DNA of 64,000 nucleotides, taken from assembly GCA_032622095.1 (NCBI GenBank), contig CP136062.1, positions 156,856,875 to 156,920,874 on the forward strand, read 5' to 3'. Every line of letters starts with the position of its first letter. The stretch's first letter is position 1. Positions 46,785 through 59,443 of the stretch are shown here, in pieces. A program made the position numbers and the translations under genes. The notes beneath the pieces are model-generated. The model had not been told where the DNA came from. It ran no database searches and saw nothing but the letters and a program-made list of their open reading frames with translations. The stretch is from Siphonodentalium dalli (taxonomy: Eukaryota > Mollusca > Scaphopoda > Gadilida > Siphonodentaliidae).

Positions 46785-47270
46785 TATATGTCTAAACATG
46801 ACAAACACGTGAAATTATCACCGTTGTCAAAGACACCGTAATCCTCTCCGCAACATTCATGAAACCACTTGCCACAATCTGAGCACAACACCCATTCGTC
46901 GCGTTTACTGGGGTCGAGTGGATCATCATAAACCCATCCTCACTTCCCACAAGGGTACGCATCTTGACAGTTATTTTCCGCAGTCTTTTTTAAAGCTCGC
47001 TTGCCTTTGATGACCGTGGACCATTATAGACTCGCGAACATGTGGTGCAGACATCGTTGTAAACTTCCAATTGCATTTCAGTTCGGATTCACCATTTGAA
47101 GCTAGAAACTTTAAACAATTGGCGCAGAAACATGACGTTTCTCTGGTAGCGGTGCCGTTTGCGTGTTTGGTAAAGGAATAACCGTGTGTACCTTGAGTGT
47201 TCTAGGAACGGGTAGGACATCGGGAAAACCAATTACAGGGCGCTTTCGTTGAAGTGAATAAATGCGACAT
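46785..47270 (-). pseudogene. C-terminal zinc finger of a dead transposase-like protein
   Basis: On the minus strand RKRPVIGFPDVLPVPRTLKV and TPLP..EKRHVSAP come first. After stops and a shift follows DAYPCGK*GWVYDDPLDPSK, then RDEWVLCSDCGKWFHECCGE and FDNGDNFTCLSCL. The C-x2-C, C-x2-C-x4-H-x2-C and C-x2-C spacing is a PHD-like zinc-binding fold, found at the C-terminus of some DDE transposase-type proteins. One zinc ligand codon has become TGA. The DDE catalytic core was not found, so the family name is inference. Confidence 0.55.
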
Positions 47271-47280
47271 TAACCTTGGT

Positions 47281-50200
47281 CATACAAGTGAGATAATTAC
47301 ATAGCACTTGTATAATATAGTAACGGATTACTCAAGTTTCTGAGCTCATGAAATCGGATACCAAATAACGGACATCCCCAAAACAGCCAATTTTGTCACT
47401 CAAACCTCCCATTTGTGAAATATAAGGAAGCCAACCGGATTTTTCTATGTGATATATATCTGCCATAAGACCCCTGTTTAATGATATGTTGCCATTAAGC
47501 GATCGGGACATGCATGAGATACACCCCTCGGACACGTATTTGCCATTTTTGCGCTATAAGGAATTTTGGGCCATATATATATGACCCGTGTGAACACATA
47601 TTTGAAGGTATGTACTAGGTAAGTCGCCACATTATAGATCTCTGCGACTAATTTCTATGAAATGGCTTTTCTGGTCTCATTTTAACCTCTTCTGCCACAC
47701 ATTTATTTATACGGCGATTATATGTTTAACAGATATTCCACCGGTATCGGGCCCTCCAATATGCACAAAGTAGGGCACATAATTATACGACGCGGGTGAC
47801 AACATATTTGAAGGTGCGTGTATGTCCCCACAATATAGATCTTTCAGATTAATTTCGATAAAATAGCTTAACTAAGTTTAGGGTGCATTTACACTGCTAC
47901 AGAACTGTACACAGATCTACACGCAGACCAGTGCCAACGGGTTGATATAGAAATGCACACAGAAAGAAAACGGTATTCGTCCCTGTGAGTAAAAATCGTG
48001 TCCGCTATACGTCAGGGTCAACGCCGAAGCATTGCGACAGGCAAATCTGTTTTGATTAATTGTTACTCAGGCTTGGCGAATAATGTGTTACAATTTTCGT
48101 TGTCATTTCAACCCATGTATTTCGTATCTTCAAGATGGACAGGGACATGTCAACCGGGGGTGAGCTCGACATAGGGTGTATCACCACAACTTTGGTCAAA
48201 ATGTTCAACAGTTGGAAATTTCATACCTGACAAAACATTAGTTGTAATTTCCAAACCAACAATAGGTTGAAAATGATATTGTAGTTTGATTTTCAAACAT
48301 TTTGTAGTATTGTTTTCTGACCAATATTTGCATAATTTCCTACCTTATATGGAAAGATTGTGCCCTGGTCACTCCCCGTGGCCAGTCAAAACTGCTAGTT
48401 AATTTAATAAAAACAATATTGTCCTACATTTGGTCAACATTGTCATTAGAATTATCATCAGTTGGAAATTTTGATACATTTGGTCAAATACAGGGTGTTG
48501 TACCATGGATACCCACTCCATACAAATCCAAAATGACCACCTCCCGGATGGTGTCAAACAGGAGATATATATGCTGACACGGCACATACCAAATCGCTGT
48601 TGTCTGCAGAGTTTGGAGTTTGGGTTTGGGAAGATCCCCGGGAAGATTTGAAAGGGCTGTAAGCCCTCTCCTACAACCCAGCTGTTGTCTGTTGGTAGTT
48701 GATCCATTTTTATGTCTGGCCTAAGCTGAAACGACTCCTAGTGAGTTGTCAATTGACCCTACCGCAATTAGCTGTGTGAGCCAATTAGATAAATGCATTA
48801 TACAGCCTGGGGCAGCGATCGCTTCTGCGAAGAGGAGGTTAGACAAAAAGACTCATTTACCGGCTTAGGGTGGATACACACATGCATGTAATCTCTGTAA
48901 ATATCATGTATTTTGCGTTTTACATGGATCATACAGACCATGTAATATGTGTCTGCTGACAACCCAATCGTTTCGGCTATGTTTGACCACAGTTGCTGTG
49001 CATATGTGTCTTCATTCGGGAAAAGGGTTGTCTAGCTACGAGTTCACAACTACGTCACATTTCCTCTATTGTGTTATATACGCACAATTTACGTCTATGG
49101 ACTATTTAAGTAAACCATTATGTTGTACATTCTTGCCCAGATAACCCCGGCCAATACATTCAACTAAACCCCTTAGTTATTCGAAACTTTCGAGAACCAG
49201 CCCCTCCCCCAATCATGGATTATAGTCCAAAATGTGATAGTTCAAGCCTGTACAGGCTAAACTTGTGACAGTTAGGAACTTGTTCATCCTGTGGCCTGAG
49301 AAACATATACTGTTCTGTAAATTATGGGTTAAAAATGGGGGGGGGAGGTGACTCTTTTTTCTTTCAACGCTGTACCTGCATTAATATTTTTGGCGCTGTA
49401 ATGGGATATATGCATGGAAATCCCAATTGAATGTTATCACATGAGCTCGCACTCAAATTATCCGAGCAATCTCAACAAACTGGTATTGTCTGTCTTAATT
49501 TTCCAATGCCTGTTATTCAAGGCATGAGAGCACCATATCGGACTGTTAAAATTTGAGCTCAGGCCATGCATAGTCGAGAAACAAATATCCTTATCCTTAC
49601 GACTCGGCGTTGTCCGATTAGGCTAAATCACTTAACATGGAATTCACCATGTATGAGTTAGTTGATTGCCATGTGTATTACTATATATAGCACTTCCAAA
49701 ATATGGAGCCAAAGAGCCGTTCGGGTTTTGCTGGACGAGATCAAATTGGGAGTCAGTGTGTGGGACATTAAACACTCATGTATCACAATCGTCATAAAAG
49801 AGCTTCAAAAGTCTGCACATTTTATTTTTATTTTGGATGACCCTGTTTCCAAGAAATGACGAGAAACAAAACAAGTATAAAATCGACGGACTCAAATCCA
49901 CTTTTCGAAATGAACTAAAACTCGTGAAAAACAGCAACAGATATCAGACAGGATTTATTCATTTCGGCACCCATGAAAAAACACATGTTTATGACTGGCC
50001 TGAAATCTCTTGATAACAGTTAGTTTGATTTTGGCTTATAACTACTCACTGGTCTCACCTGTTGAAATGGAACGTTCGTGCGCAGGCGATTAATGCTATC
50101 AATGATTGGTGTGACCATGTAAAATACATGGATTTTACATACAGAAATTACATGCATGTGTGTATCCACCCTTGCTCGATTTCGCTTTGATATTGTTTTG

Positions 50201-52734
50201 TATAAAAGAGTATTGGTTTCATGTAAGTTGACTAAATTTGAGATAATGAACCACATATTGTTATAATCTCCAAGGGATGATTTGTTGGGGAAAGAGGGAC
50301 ACTAATATGGCCAAAGTATATGACAGCACCTGTTAAATGCACCTGTTGTCGATTAATACAGGCTGATTAGGGCGCCTCTTCCTGATAGCTTTCGGATTTG
50401 TGATGGTTACATTTGGTGTAACAAAATAGGCCACGTATACGACCCGTGTCAACACATATTCGAAGGAAGGTAGGTCTAAAAAATATAGATATATTAGACT
50501 AATTTCGATAAAATGGGTTATCTGGCCTCATTCTGACCCCTTCCGCCACACATTTATACGGCGATTATATATGTTATATAATATATGTTTATATCTTTCT
50601 AGACAATATTGCTAATGACTAAAAAAATAAGTCACAAGAGTTGAACACCATACCCCATAGTTACGCATGTTCGTTTATGTTGGGGTTTAGTAGGACCGTG
50701 TACATCTGTTGATTGGAATTGGCCTCTGTGAACCCAAATAGTCAAGGACGTTTCTTGGAACGCATGCAAATACACAAGTACACTTCGTATCATATACTAA
50801 ACATAGAATTCACATACGTTTTATTGGCCCCCAGGGATCAGCGGAAAACAACGAAGCAAACTACACGTTATGGCGTGAAACAAGAATCAAATAGTGAGAA
50901 ATGACAACGCCATCGATGTCGTATTATTTGGCATATATAAAAACATATTGCAGTTTTAACTATATACACATTTTGCAATACATTGATGTCATGAAAACAT
51001 GTATATAGGTAACGTGTATTTTGTTGAATATATACGATAGTTGTGGATGTGTGTATACTATATTGGTTTGGTGAGAAAGGATGTGGAAACATCTTTAAAA
51101 TCGGACGTGCCAAAATAAAGTTTAATTAGAATATGTACACATCATAATCACGTATGCTATGTGAAATAGTGTGCATACGTTCCAATTGGTTGACATGTTC
51201 ATCGCCAAAAACGTACATTGACCATTGCATTGATACACCGAAACATGAACACGCCATCCATTGCCAATTAGTAAAGTGATTTCCCATGGCATTCCTAAGC
51301 TATACCACCAGCATAAACACGAAAACTATGATGCGGGCATCATTTTGGCTGTCAAGTATGTTCGATATGTAGGAATAAAATGAGAATAAAATATAACTGA
51401 AGAGGAATAATAGTGCACCGCTTCACCACTGCAATTCCAAATGTATTGAATCAAGATCGTTGCATTTGGGAGTAGTTTCCATGCGCAAGCAGTGACCGTT
51501 CATGGTCCACCCAAGGCGCGAAAGTATGTATAGCACTGGCGAAAAGTGGTGGATCATGCAGCAGCGATTTCATATATCGTACCGGTAAATACACATTCCA
51601 AAGCACTCCACTACTTAATACCCCCACTTGCATATAATCATGCGGCAAGAGTCGACACATTAATTGTGTTGACATCATTATTCTATTCAGACATATAATT
51701 CATATTACATCAGATTACATAACTAATACTCAGATTCATATAATTCCCGGGATAGTGCCAATGCATATAACTCTTATGTCTCCTGAATTCAATTAGTGTT
51801 ATATTACAAATCCCCTTCTGAACATCACACAGTAACACTTTTCGTCTAACATGTAGACATAGAACGTTGCCTTTAAATATAACCCCGGGAAGGGGACGCG
51901 ACTCCGAAAGGGGGCCTATACTCCGATCCGATGATTGATTGCTTGGTGTGACTAAATCTAACTAGTTAAGGGGACACTAAATGTTTAGCACTTTTGCTGA
52001 TTTCAAAACGACAAAGTCAGATCATCTTTGATATCTATAAATTGTTTTGAAGAGGAGTCAATTCTGCTCAGAAAAATATATTCAGTTCAACCACACGATG
52101 CATTAAAACCAACACAATCAGCTTTCAAGGTGGATAATAATGCGTATAAAATCTATAAACGCTCTTCACCAATTTTTTAAATAACGAAAATTTGACTTCC
52201 TCTTAGTATTTCAGTAATTTTGTTTTTGTCAAAACATTCCCATCTGCTATTTCTACATTATGTAACATTAACTCCCCACAGGTGTAAAGTTTTAACCGCT
52301 ATAACGATAGTTTGGTAATACTTCAATATGAATAAGTCGCGTACCGCGATTTAATCAAATCGGTATAAACTTAACTGTTTTCTCGTTGAAAATAGCGCGA
52401 TGATCACATCTGATGTGTCGCGATGGTGTTATTTTCTGGTTCACTTTATGTTTATATAATTTATAGCGATATGATAAACATTTCATTTGGTGTCCCTTTA
52501 ACTCAGCGGCTGCACCAAGCCTAATTAAATGATATAGGTTAGCAAGATTCCCCGCGCATTAATTCAGGTCATGGCCATTTTAAAAATGTTCCCTGTTCTG
52601 CCCGTAATTGTGTTTGTTCAATGTTATGACCCATAACCTCAGTCGCGCACGTTTTTTATATTATGCTGCCATAATGTGTATAATATGTACATCATTAGTG
52701 GTGTCATAACTCATAAGTGGCTGCTCTCGGTGGG
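47281..52734. other. Stretch without a recognised gene
   Basis: Besides the dispersed repeat I see a decayed tRNA-like text on the minus strand near 49510-49625 (A-box-like TAGCCTAATCGG) and a G run near 49338. Frames of 60-102 codons (48399-48707 minus, 50868-51113 minus and others) show no family motifs. A short stretch at 52050-52130 resembles 59150-59235 (TTCTGCT(C/T)AGAAAA, GCATTAAA(A/C)CCAACAC). Confidence 0.5.
47560..50590. repeat. Dispersed repeat, three copies
   Basis: The order GACCCGTGTGAACACATATT, GAAGG(T/A), ATATAGAT, GACTAATTTC(G/T)AT(G/A)AAAT and GCCACACATTTAT is found at 47570-47720 and 50430-50580. A shorter form with GGGTGACAACATATTTGAAGG is at 47785-47880. Orientation is the same in all three. 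No coding content. Confidence 0.65.
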
Positions 52735-54336
52735 AGGTACATTTCAAGTTGGTATCGCCTGAGGGAGCACTTTGGCACGAATGTCACATCGCGTTAATCA
52801 CCTACTTTTCGCAGACGATCTTTTGTCGATATCGGAAACACCGGATGGATTACAAAAATGTTTAAATAAGGTTTCTCAATTCTCAAATGACAATAGTTTA
52901 CCTATCAATATTGATAAGACAGAAGTTATGGTAATTACGGGAAAGAAGAAGGAAACGCTATCGGTATTCAAACTAAATGATAAAATATTAAAGAGTTGTG
53001 AACAATTTGCATACCTTGGACGGTTGTTCACGTCAAATGGAAAATTTAAACTCGCACAGGAAAACTTGGCAAACCGCGCACTTAAAGTGGTTCACAAACT
53101 TAGGAAAGCGATAAACAATCAATATCACCTGCCAGTAAAATTACTACTAAAACTATTCCGAGTTCTCGTCAAATCTGTTTTACTATATACGGTAGTGAAA
53201 TATGGACACCGGAGATGTCATGGAGAGACGACAGTCCAAGTGAAAAGATACATCTAAACTTTTGCAAAATTATTATGCAAGTATTAGGTGTGGGTTCAAA
53301 AGCTGTGAACCATGCTGTAAGACTAGAACTCGGAGAATATCCATTATATGTGGACTGCATAACACAAGCTATGAAATTCCTTTCAAAAATAGAAAATGAG
53401 AACAAAAACACACTGGTGCATGCCGCATATAGAACAAATTATAATAACTCAATGAAACGCTCTCTTAATCAATTGTCATCTAGTTTCATGGCATCTATGG
53501 ACACATCATCGCCTAGTACTGAATCAAACTTAAACGATACGATCATCGCAAACATAGAGCAAGGTCTGAAAAACGAATATATCAACACGTACATTGATAA
53601 CACACAAAATGAACATAGTAAATTACGAACGTACAACAATATTAAAGAAACTATGGGAATTGAACAGTACATACTAGACTTAAATACGAGGGAGAAGAGA
53701 GAAATGTTCTGTCGCCTACGGATAAGTGCGCATTCACTTAGGATTGAAAAGGGGCGGCATCAACGACCTCTCATTCCAGCTGACGAACGAAAATGCCAGT
53801 TTTATACTTCGGAAGAAGTAGAAGACGAATGGCATTTTGTAATGAAATGTATGAAATATACCGATGTAAGGGAACCATTATTCAAAAAACTAGAAAATAC
53901 AAACTGACAATTTCGGAAAGCCGACGAAAAGGGTCGCTTTCTGTACATAATGCGGAATGACAATTCAACCGAGTGCAACTTGATCAGCGATACCATTGCC
54001 GAGTTCTTCTCAATTCGGAACAAAAGTTGAGAATGAGAGATATTTAGATACGTGCAGACTGATACAAATATAGATAGACAGAGGTTTATTTCTTCTAAAA
54101 CTGAAGAACTACATACATTGCCAAATACTTTATAAACATTCATAACAGTAAATTACATCTTTTCAATACATGTTTGCCTAGGTAAACATTTCTTTATTGT
54201 TTATGTATACATTGAAATACATAACTATCCAATGAAAATTCACAATCTATACGTATATATATATTTTTTATGTAATCCATCTTGCATACTGCTCCTAGAG
54301 AGTGTTTATGTTAATAATGAATCTGAATCTGAATCA
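52735..54336 (+). mobile_element. 5'-truncated non-LTR retrotransposon with TGAATC tail
   Basis: Reverse transcriptase C-terminal half: VNHLLFADDLLSISETPDGL (52790 on, FADD intact), INIDKTEVMVITGKK, FAYLGRLFTSNGKFKLAQEN, RVLVKSVLLY. Then a one-base loss or two-base gain at the TATATA near 53187 moves the frame to YGSEIWTPEMSW, KIHLNFCKIIMQVLGVGSKA and HAVRLELGEYPLYVDC. The text goes on to RKCQFYTSEEVEDEWHFVMKC, a CxxxH/C finger with one cysteine changed to tyrosine. After a stop at 53905 it continues as FRKADEKGRFLYIMRNDN to a stop at 54028-54030. The 3' end is marked by three TGAATC units (about 54318-54335). It begins in the middle of the RT (GIA*GS in place of GIRQGS), typical 5' truncation. 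It is the same family as the element at 60.44-63.86 kb. Confidence 0.85.
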
Positions 54337-55261
54337 TCGCGGGTAGAATTTTGTCGCTTGTCAATTAAGAATACCGCACCAACATTTTTAACTTATATAA
54401 TTAATTTAAAGATGCTCTGGTTGTTCGACTTTTTATACGGTTTTATTGTGTTTCGAGTAAAGTAATTAGAATCTCATTTGAGCTATCGACATTACTTTTG
54501 AACTTCCGAATATTAATAGTTGAGTACACATTTTAGTGTGTTTTATAATTATACTCATGGTTGTATGTCTAGCCGTCCGTCCGTTTTGTTTATGAATGAC
54601 AACTTTAGTTAGGGTGATTGGATAGGAACCAAATTCGGAACAGTGGAGACTATATTTTATTGCAAAAAGTCGCCGATTAGGACGAAACATGCTAACATAT
54701 TTACACTATGTAAAAACGATGAACACTCAATACAATATTGTTATACAGTTCATTAAATATTTTCTTCTTTTGATAAGTATTAATAAAATTACCTATAGTA
54801 TCCAGATAAATTATGGGTTTGGTCGTAGCATTTGTCATATTCTGAATTCCGGACTTGAAAAAAAACTCCCCAGTGAGGTATATGCCAAATGTCTACTGGT
54901 ATATATATTTACCAGTAGACTGTCAACTAAGTACTCACACACTTAAACAGTTATTACTTATTATTCCATCTCAACCGTTTGTATTTACACTTATTTCGCC
55001 ACAAAATATATCATATATCATACACACAACACAATAAGAAATATTCAAATGAAATAATCGCGATGGCACGTGTCCGGCAATCATACTCGGATGAGTCTGG
55101 TCAGCGATACTGGTCAATCAGCAGCTCCACGAGACACCACTCACGCCGACAACCAATTAAACCGGAGTTCACTGGTGCGGAATTTTGGCAATTAACGTCG
55201 CGGCGAGTGGTGGGCGTGATCAATATAACCACGCGGATTGTTGTTAATTTGCATATGATAT

Positions 55262-55510
55262 GCTGCTCATCCAAAAATGAATGCAATGTCTGCACACTCT
55301 CATAACGCCAGAACACATAATCAGAACACTAAACGTTCGGTAACACTTAGAGAACACCTAATAGGTTTGTTTTGTGATACCCATAATATATGAGCAGGTG
55401 GATGCACGCACCCCGGTCCCACATATAGAGGCACCCCTGTCTTGAACTTCGATAGTGGAAACTTCGCTAGTGATGTCCAGTCTACCTTGCGGCAGTTTAC
55501 AAAATGTCAG
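55262..55510 (+). repeat. Rearranged element, copy 1 (blocks Y then inverted X)
   Basis: Block Y (55262-55365: CAAAAATGAATGCAATGTCT through CATAACGCCAGAACACATAA and AGAACACCTAATAGG) matches 58398-58490 directly. Block X (55368-55505: GATACCCATAATATATGAGC to TTGCGGCAGTTTACAAAATG) matches the reverse complement of 58258-58396. Order and orientation of the two blocks therefore differ between the two places. Confidence 0.7.
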
Positions 55511-56344
55511 GATATGAGTAACAAAAACATAGAATATACGTCTAGACTCCCTTGGATTAACCGGCTTATCATATTCCCGTGTAAAAACTAATAAATTAAA
55601 CGCTCTTTATATGGGCGTGATATATTGACTCAGAATAAATATCCCGATGTGATAACACTTGCATGTAAAACCCTCGGGCGGACCCCAACCTCGAACCTAA
55701 CCTGCACCCCGGACAGTAAACCCAGTAAAACCAGTTGGGACATTATCAACGCCATACATAGACGGAAATCCTAACGACAAAAAAAACCATACGCTTAGTG
55801 TGGCACAAAGTCAGCAATCTGCAACTGACGATGGTGCTATCAAAACAGTTGGCATCTTTGTTAACTCATTGGGAGTAATTTTCCAAAATTTCTAATTTCT
55901 AAATTTTGGCATAAATTAAATTAATCATTTAAGGGGTACGTTCTAAAACTCTTTTCAAAATTTCATTAAACCGCTCCAGGACCCAGCTTCCACTTCAAAA
56001 ACTGATGTAATGAGAACGGAGAACAATTTGTCTGCAAGAAATTGGGACCTGGCCACCATGAAAATTACCCTCCTCTTTAACATGCCCAGCAGACATCCTC
56101 TCCTTTCTTATAACATCCATACATTTATTACCACCTTCATTATACATGGGAATATACATCATGGACAATTAGTCAGCCATAAAATCATGTATTGCTAACA
56201 ACGGTACCTTCGAAGACTACGTGAACAAATTAACCTTGCCACGATAGTGATTTTATATGTTATATTTTATTTACATGTATATATTACTTATTGAGTATAC
56301 TTTTATAACGGTATATATGAATTAATATAGAATTCATATAGAGT

Positions 56345-57200
56345 TAGTATGCCCCCGACTTGAAGTCGGCGGGTATATAATCGACGTCTATGTCCGTCTA
56401 TGTCCGTACATACGTACGTCCGTCCGTTCGTCCATACAAACTTTTTGCATTATTGTTCAGCAACCGCTGGGCAGTTTTGACTGAGATTGGTATGGCGATA
56501 GAACAGCATGGGGGGGGGGACCACTACAAGCATAACACAGTTTCGGTCCACCCATTTTCACCAGAGTTATGGACCTTTTTTATATTTATAAAATTAAATT
56601 TTTCTATTGTTTTTTGGTTTCCAGATGATAGCGTGAGCTTTGGTGGTACAATTGTAAATCCCGTATTGTTATGGATCAGTTATATGGAAATACATGTCAA
56701 GTACGAATTTGGTTATGATCTGATAAATTTTGCCAGAGTTATGGGCACCCCTTTTTTCAACTTAGAAATCCGTTCGTTTTGCATTATTTCAGCAACCACT
56801 TGGCAGATTTAGCTGTGTTTGGTATGGTGATGGAGTAACATGGAGGAACAGATACATACAAAGCGCGGGTTTCGTCCACCCATTTTCACCAGAGTAATGC
56901 CCCCTTTTTTACTTAGGAATTTAAATTTTTGTCCATCCGTACAAACATTTTACATTATTGTTCAGCAACCGCTGGGCAGTTTTAGCTTATATGTGGTATG
57001 GTGATAGATAACATGGGAAAACAGCTACTGCATAGCGCGGTTTTCGTCCACCCATTTTCACCAGAGTTATGCCCCCCCCCACTTTTTACTTAGTAATTAC
57101 AATCCTGTCCGTCTGTACAAACATTTTGCATTATTGTTCAGTAACCGCTGGGCAGATTTAACTGATAATTATTATGGTGATACCGTCCATGATTGATCCG
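56345..57200 (+). repeat. Degenerate tandem repeat of about 180 bases with GTCC-rich start
   Basis: A GTCCGTC-rich lead (56385-56430) is followed by recurring blocks: GCATTATT(GT)TCAGCAACC, GCTGGGCAG, TATGGTGATAG and TCCACCCATTTTCACCAGAG, each ending in a GCCCCC/TTTTT tract. The GCTGGGCAG-type block appears near 56467, 56796, 56970 and 57146. The frame of 140 codons at 56390-56812 is carried by the repeat and is not a credible gene. Confidence 0.75.
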
Positions 57201-57519
57201 TTTTGCTACTGTCGATTGCAATGCCACACAACAGCGGACCTCTTGTTATGGATTAATCAATGGGTAGGTAGACAAACCCTTCTGTCAACTAATGAGATAG
57301 ATCAGGGTTATCCAGGGTAAAATATTAATTTAAATGTACATCTAGAGGTTTATAGATAAATAACTATGATAATTTAAAGGGACACACTCTATAAAATTTA
57401 AAGGGATTAACAGTTTTATGCTAGTGTCAGAGCTATAATGAAAATAACATTGATTGATGGAACAAAAACACTATATACAACAGTACAACCTTAAATTTAT
57501 TCCGAAGAAAATACATACA

Positions 57520-57905
57520 CAGGGGGGCGTGGACAGGGGAGGGCGTACAATGCTTAGATCAGACCATTAGATAGATAATGGGGATACAGGAATACTATAA
57601 AAAGGGGGGTGTGATAGCAGCGGGTTCAACGGATCATTCTAAGTATTACAAGGATATTTGTAGTTTTACCATCATATGGATTACATGAATACGAAGACAT
57701 ATGACAGATACAGATATGAGAAGTGTTTGATCAGGCCTTTTGGCAATCATATGAATGAGGGATATACTTAAAAGGTGGGATGGGGTAGCTTAGGTCAGGG
57801 CATCGGATTGATCAAGCGTAATACAGGAACATGGTAACAATGAAGGGGGATAACGCTTAGGATGAGCTATTAGGTGGAGTTACGTGAACATAGGGAAACA
57901 TATTA
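57520..57905 (+). repeat. Weak degenerate tandem repeat
   Basis: Related phrases such as GCTTAG(A/G)TCAG..CAT, AATACAGGAA and A..AGGGGGG-type ends recur near 57549, 57726, 57786 and 57856 without a regular spacing. Low certainty. Confidence 0.35.
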
Positions 57906-57914
57906 GATGAAATG

Positions 57915-58142
57915 CACCTTAAACAAAATAATTTCCAAAATAAAATGAAAAATTAAAATTAAAAATAATTTGGAAAATATTTGAAAACAAACCAAAAAAA
58001 AATAAAATTAAAAAAAAAAAAAAAAAAAATTCTTTTAAAAAAATAAATATATTTTTTTAAATAATTTTTTTTTTTAAATAAATTTTTTTTTTTAAATAAA
58101 AAATAAAAATAAAATAAAAATTATATATATTTTTTTTTTTTA
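57915..58142. repeat. A/T low-complexity tract
   Basis: Nearly pure A and T, with long A runs (around 58008-58029) and T runs (around 58068-58140). Confidence 0.95.
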
Positions 58143-58254
58143 AATGGAAACAAAATAAAAATTAACTTTAAATCTATTTGATTACATGACTCAAATAATT
58201 TGTATACTATCTAAGATACTAGGATTATACTCATACTTTATTCATTACTATAAT

Positions 58255-58490
58255 GACAATTTGAAAACTGCCGCAATGTAGACTGCTCTGGACATCATTA
58301 GTGAAAATCACCACTACCGACGTCCAAGACAGGGGTACCTTTACTGTAGGCCCTGGATACGAGCATCCCCCTGCTCATATATTATGGGTATTATAAAACA
58401 AAAATGATTGCAATGTCTGTACACTCTCATAACGCCAGAACACATAATCAGAACACTAAACTGTAACACTTAAAGAACAACTAATAGGTG
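58255..58490 (+). repeat. Rearranged element, copy 2 (blocks X then Y)
   Basis: Block X (58258-58396: AAAACTGCCGCAATG to GCTCATATATTATGGGTAT) is followed by block Y (58398-58490). See copy 1 at 55262-55510. Confidence 0.7.
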
Positions 58491-58760
58491 TTCTGATATC
58501 AGAACACCACCGTTCTGATATAGGAACACCACCGTTCTGGTTAATCACTATTGTTCTGATGTGTTCTCAAATAGAACACATATGTTCTCAGTCGGAACAC
58601 CTATGTGTTCTCAATCAGAACATGTATTAAGTGTTCTCATGTGTTCTACGTGAGAACACATTTTACACATCAACACATGTAACACCTAGAGAACACCTAA
58701 GCTTTTTCAGAACACACCTGTTCTGAAATCAGAACGCTTGTGTTCTGATATTGGATGGTA
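58440..58760. repeat. Array of AGAACA/TGTTCT half-sites
   Basis: In about 300 bases the hexamers AGAACA, GAACAC, TGTTCT and GTTCTG occur more than 20 times in alternating orientation. A perfect 22-base palindrome sits at 58487-58508 (GTGTTCTGATATCAGAACAC core). Other near-palindromes are CGTTCTGATATAGGAACACC and TGTTCTACGTGAGAACACA. It is the right-hand extension of block Y. Probably the body of a small repetitive element. Confidence 0.8.
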
Positions 58761-59443
58761 ATGGAAGTAAAATTCGATAGCAATAACTTTATTTATTCTT
58801 TGGAAAAATAAATTTATAATGACAACAAAAATTCAAAACTTTCTGATATTTCTCCAGCAAAAACGTTAAAGCAAAATTGCAACCCAGACTTCACATTTAA
58901 AACTAAATTCAAAACATCTAACCCAGTAAGTATGTTCGAATATTAAAACATGAGGTAATTGTCTTAAAGCCATAACAATACGTTAATTCTAAAAGATCAC
59001 AAGCAATTTTTTCAAACGATAATCTTGCATTTCCACAACTACCCCATTTACTATGTTAGGCCTATATATGGTTTCAAGTTTAAAAGGGCAATAAATCTTA
59101 GTTATATATATTTGCCGGTGAACACAAAATGACAATTGAGATCATTTATTGGAAACAGGAGACAATTCTGCTTAGAAAACATATCTTCAGTTTAACAATA
59201 TACCCAGCGCATTAAACCCAACACCCACGCGGTCAGTGCGATTTGTATATTTTGACAAGCCTGTGATACGGGACGCAATGACACGAATATTCTCTAATTA
59301 TATATGACAGACCACCACACAGGTGGTGGGAAATTTCTATATTAAATGTCATTGGCCAACCGATTTGCGGTCCTTAGAAAAATAACTATTTCAGTGACAT
59401 CGCCCTAAAATATTTCACATAAATTTGGTTCACGGTCCGAATC

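Noticed and set aside
49510-49625. tRNA gene on the minus strand
   Set aside because: An A-box-like text is present but the B box is poor and no cloverleaf could be drawn.
56390-56812. 140-codon + frame
   Set aside because: Spans the GTCC-rich lead and the degenerate tandem repeat; no protein-like features beyond chance.
58440-58760. Steroid receptor response element cluster
   Set aside because: As a firm claim it fails: the motif belongs to a repetitive element also seen at 55.3 kb, and steroid receptors of this specificity are known mainly from vertebrates. Kept only as an observation.
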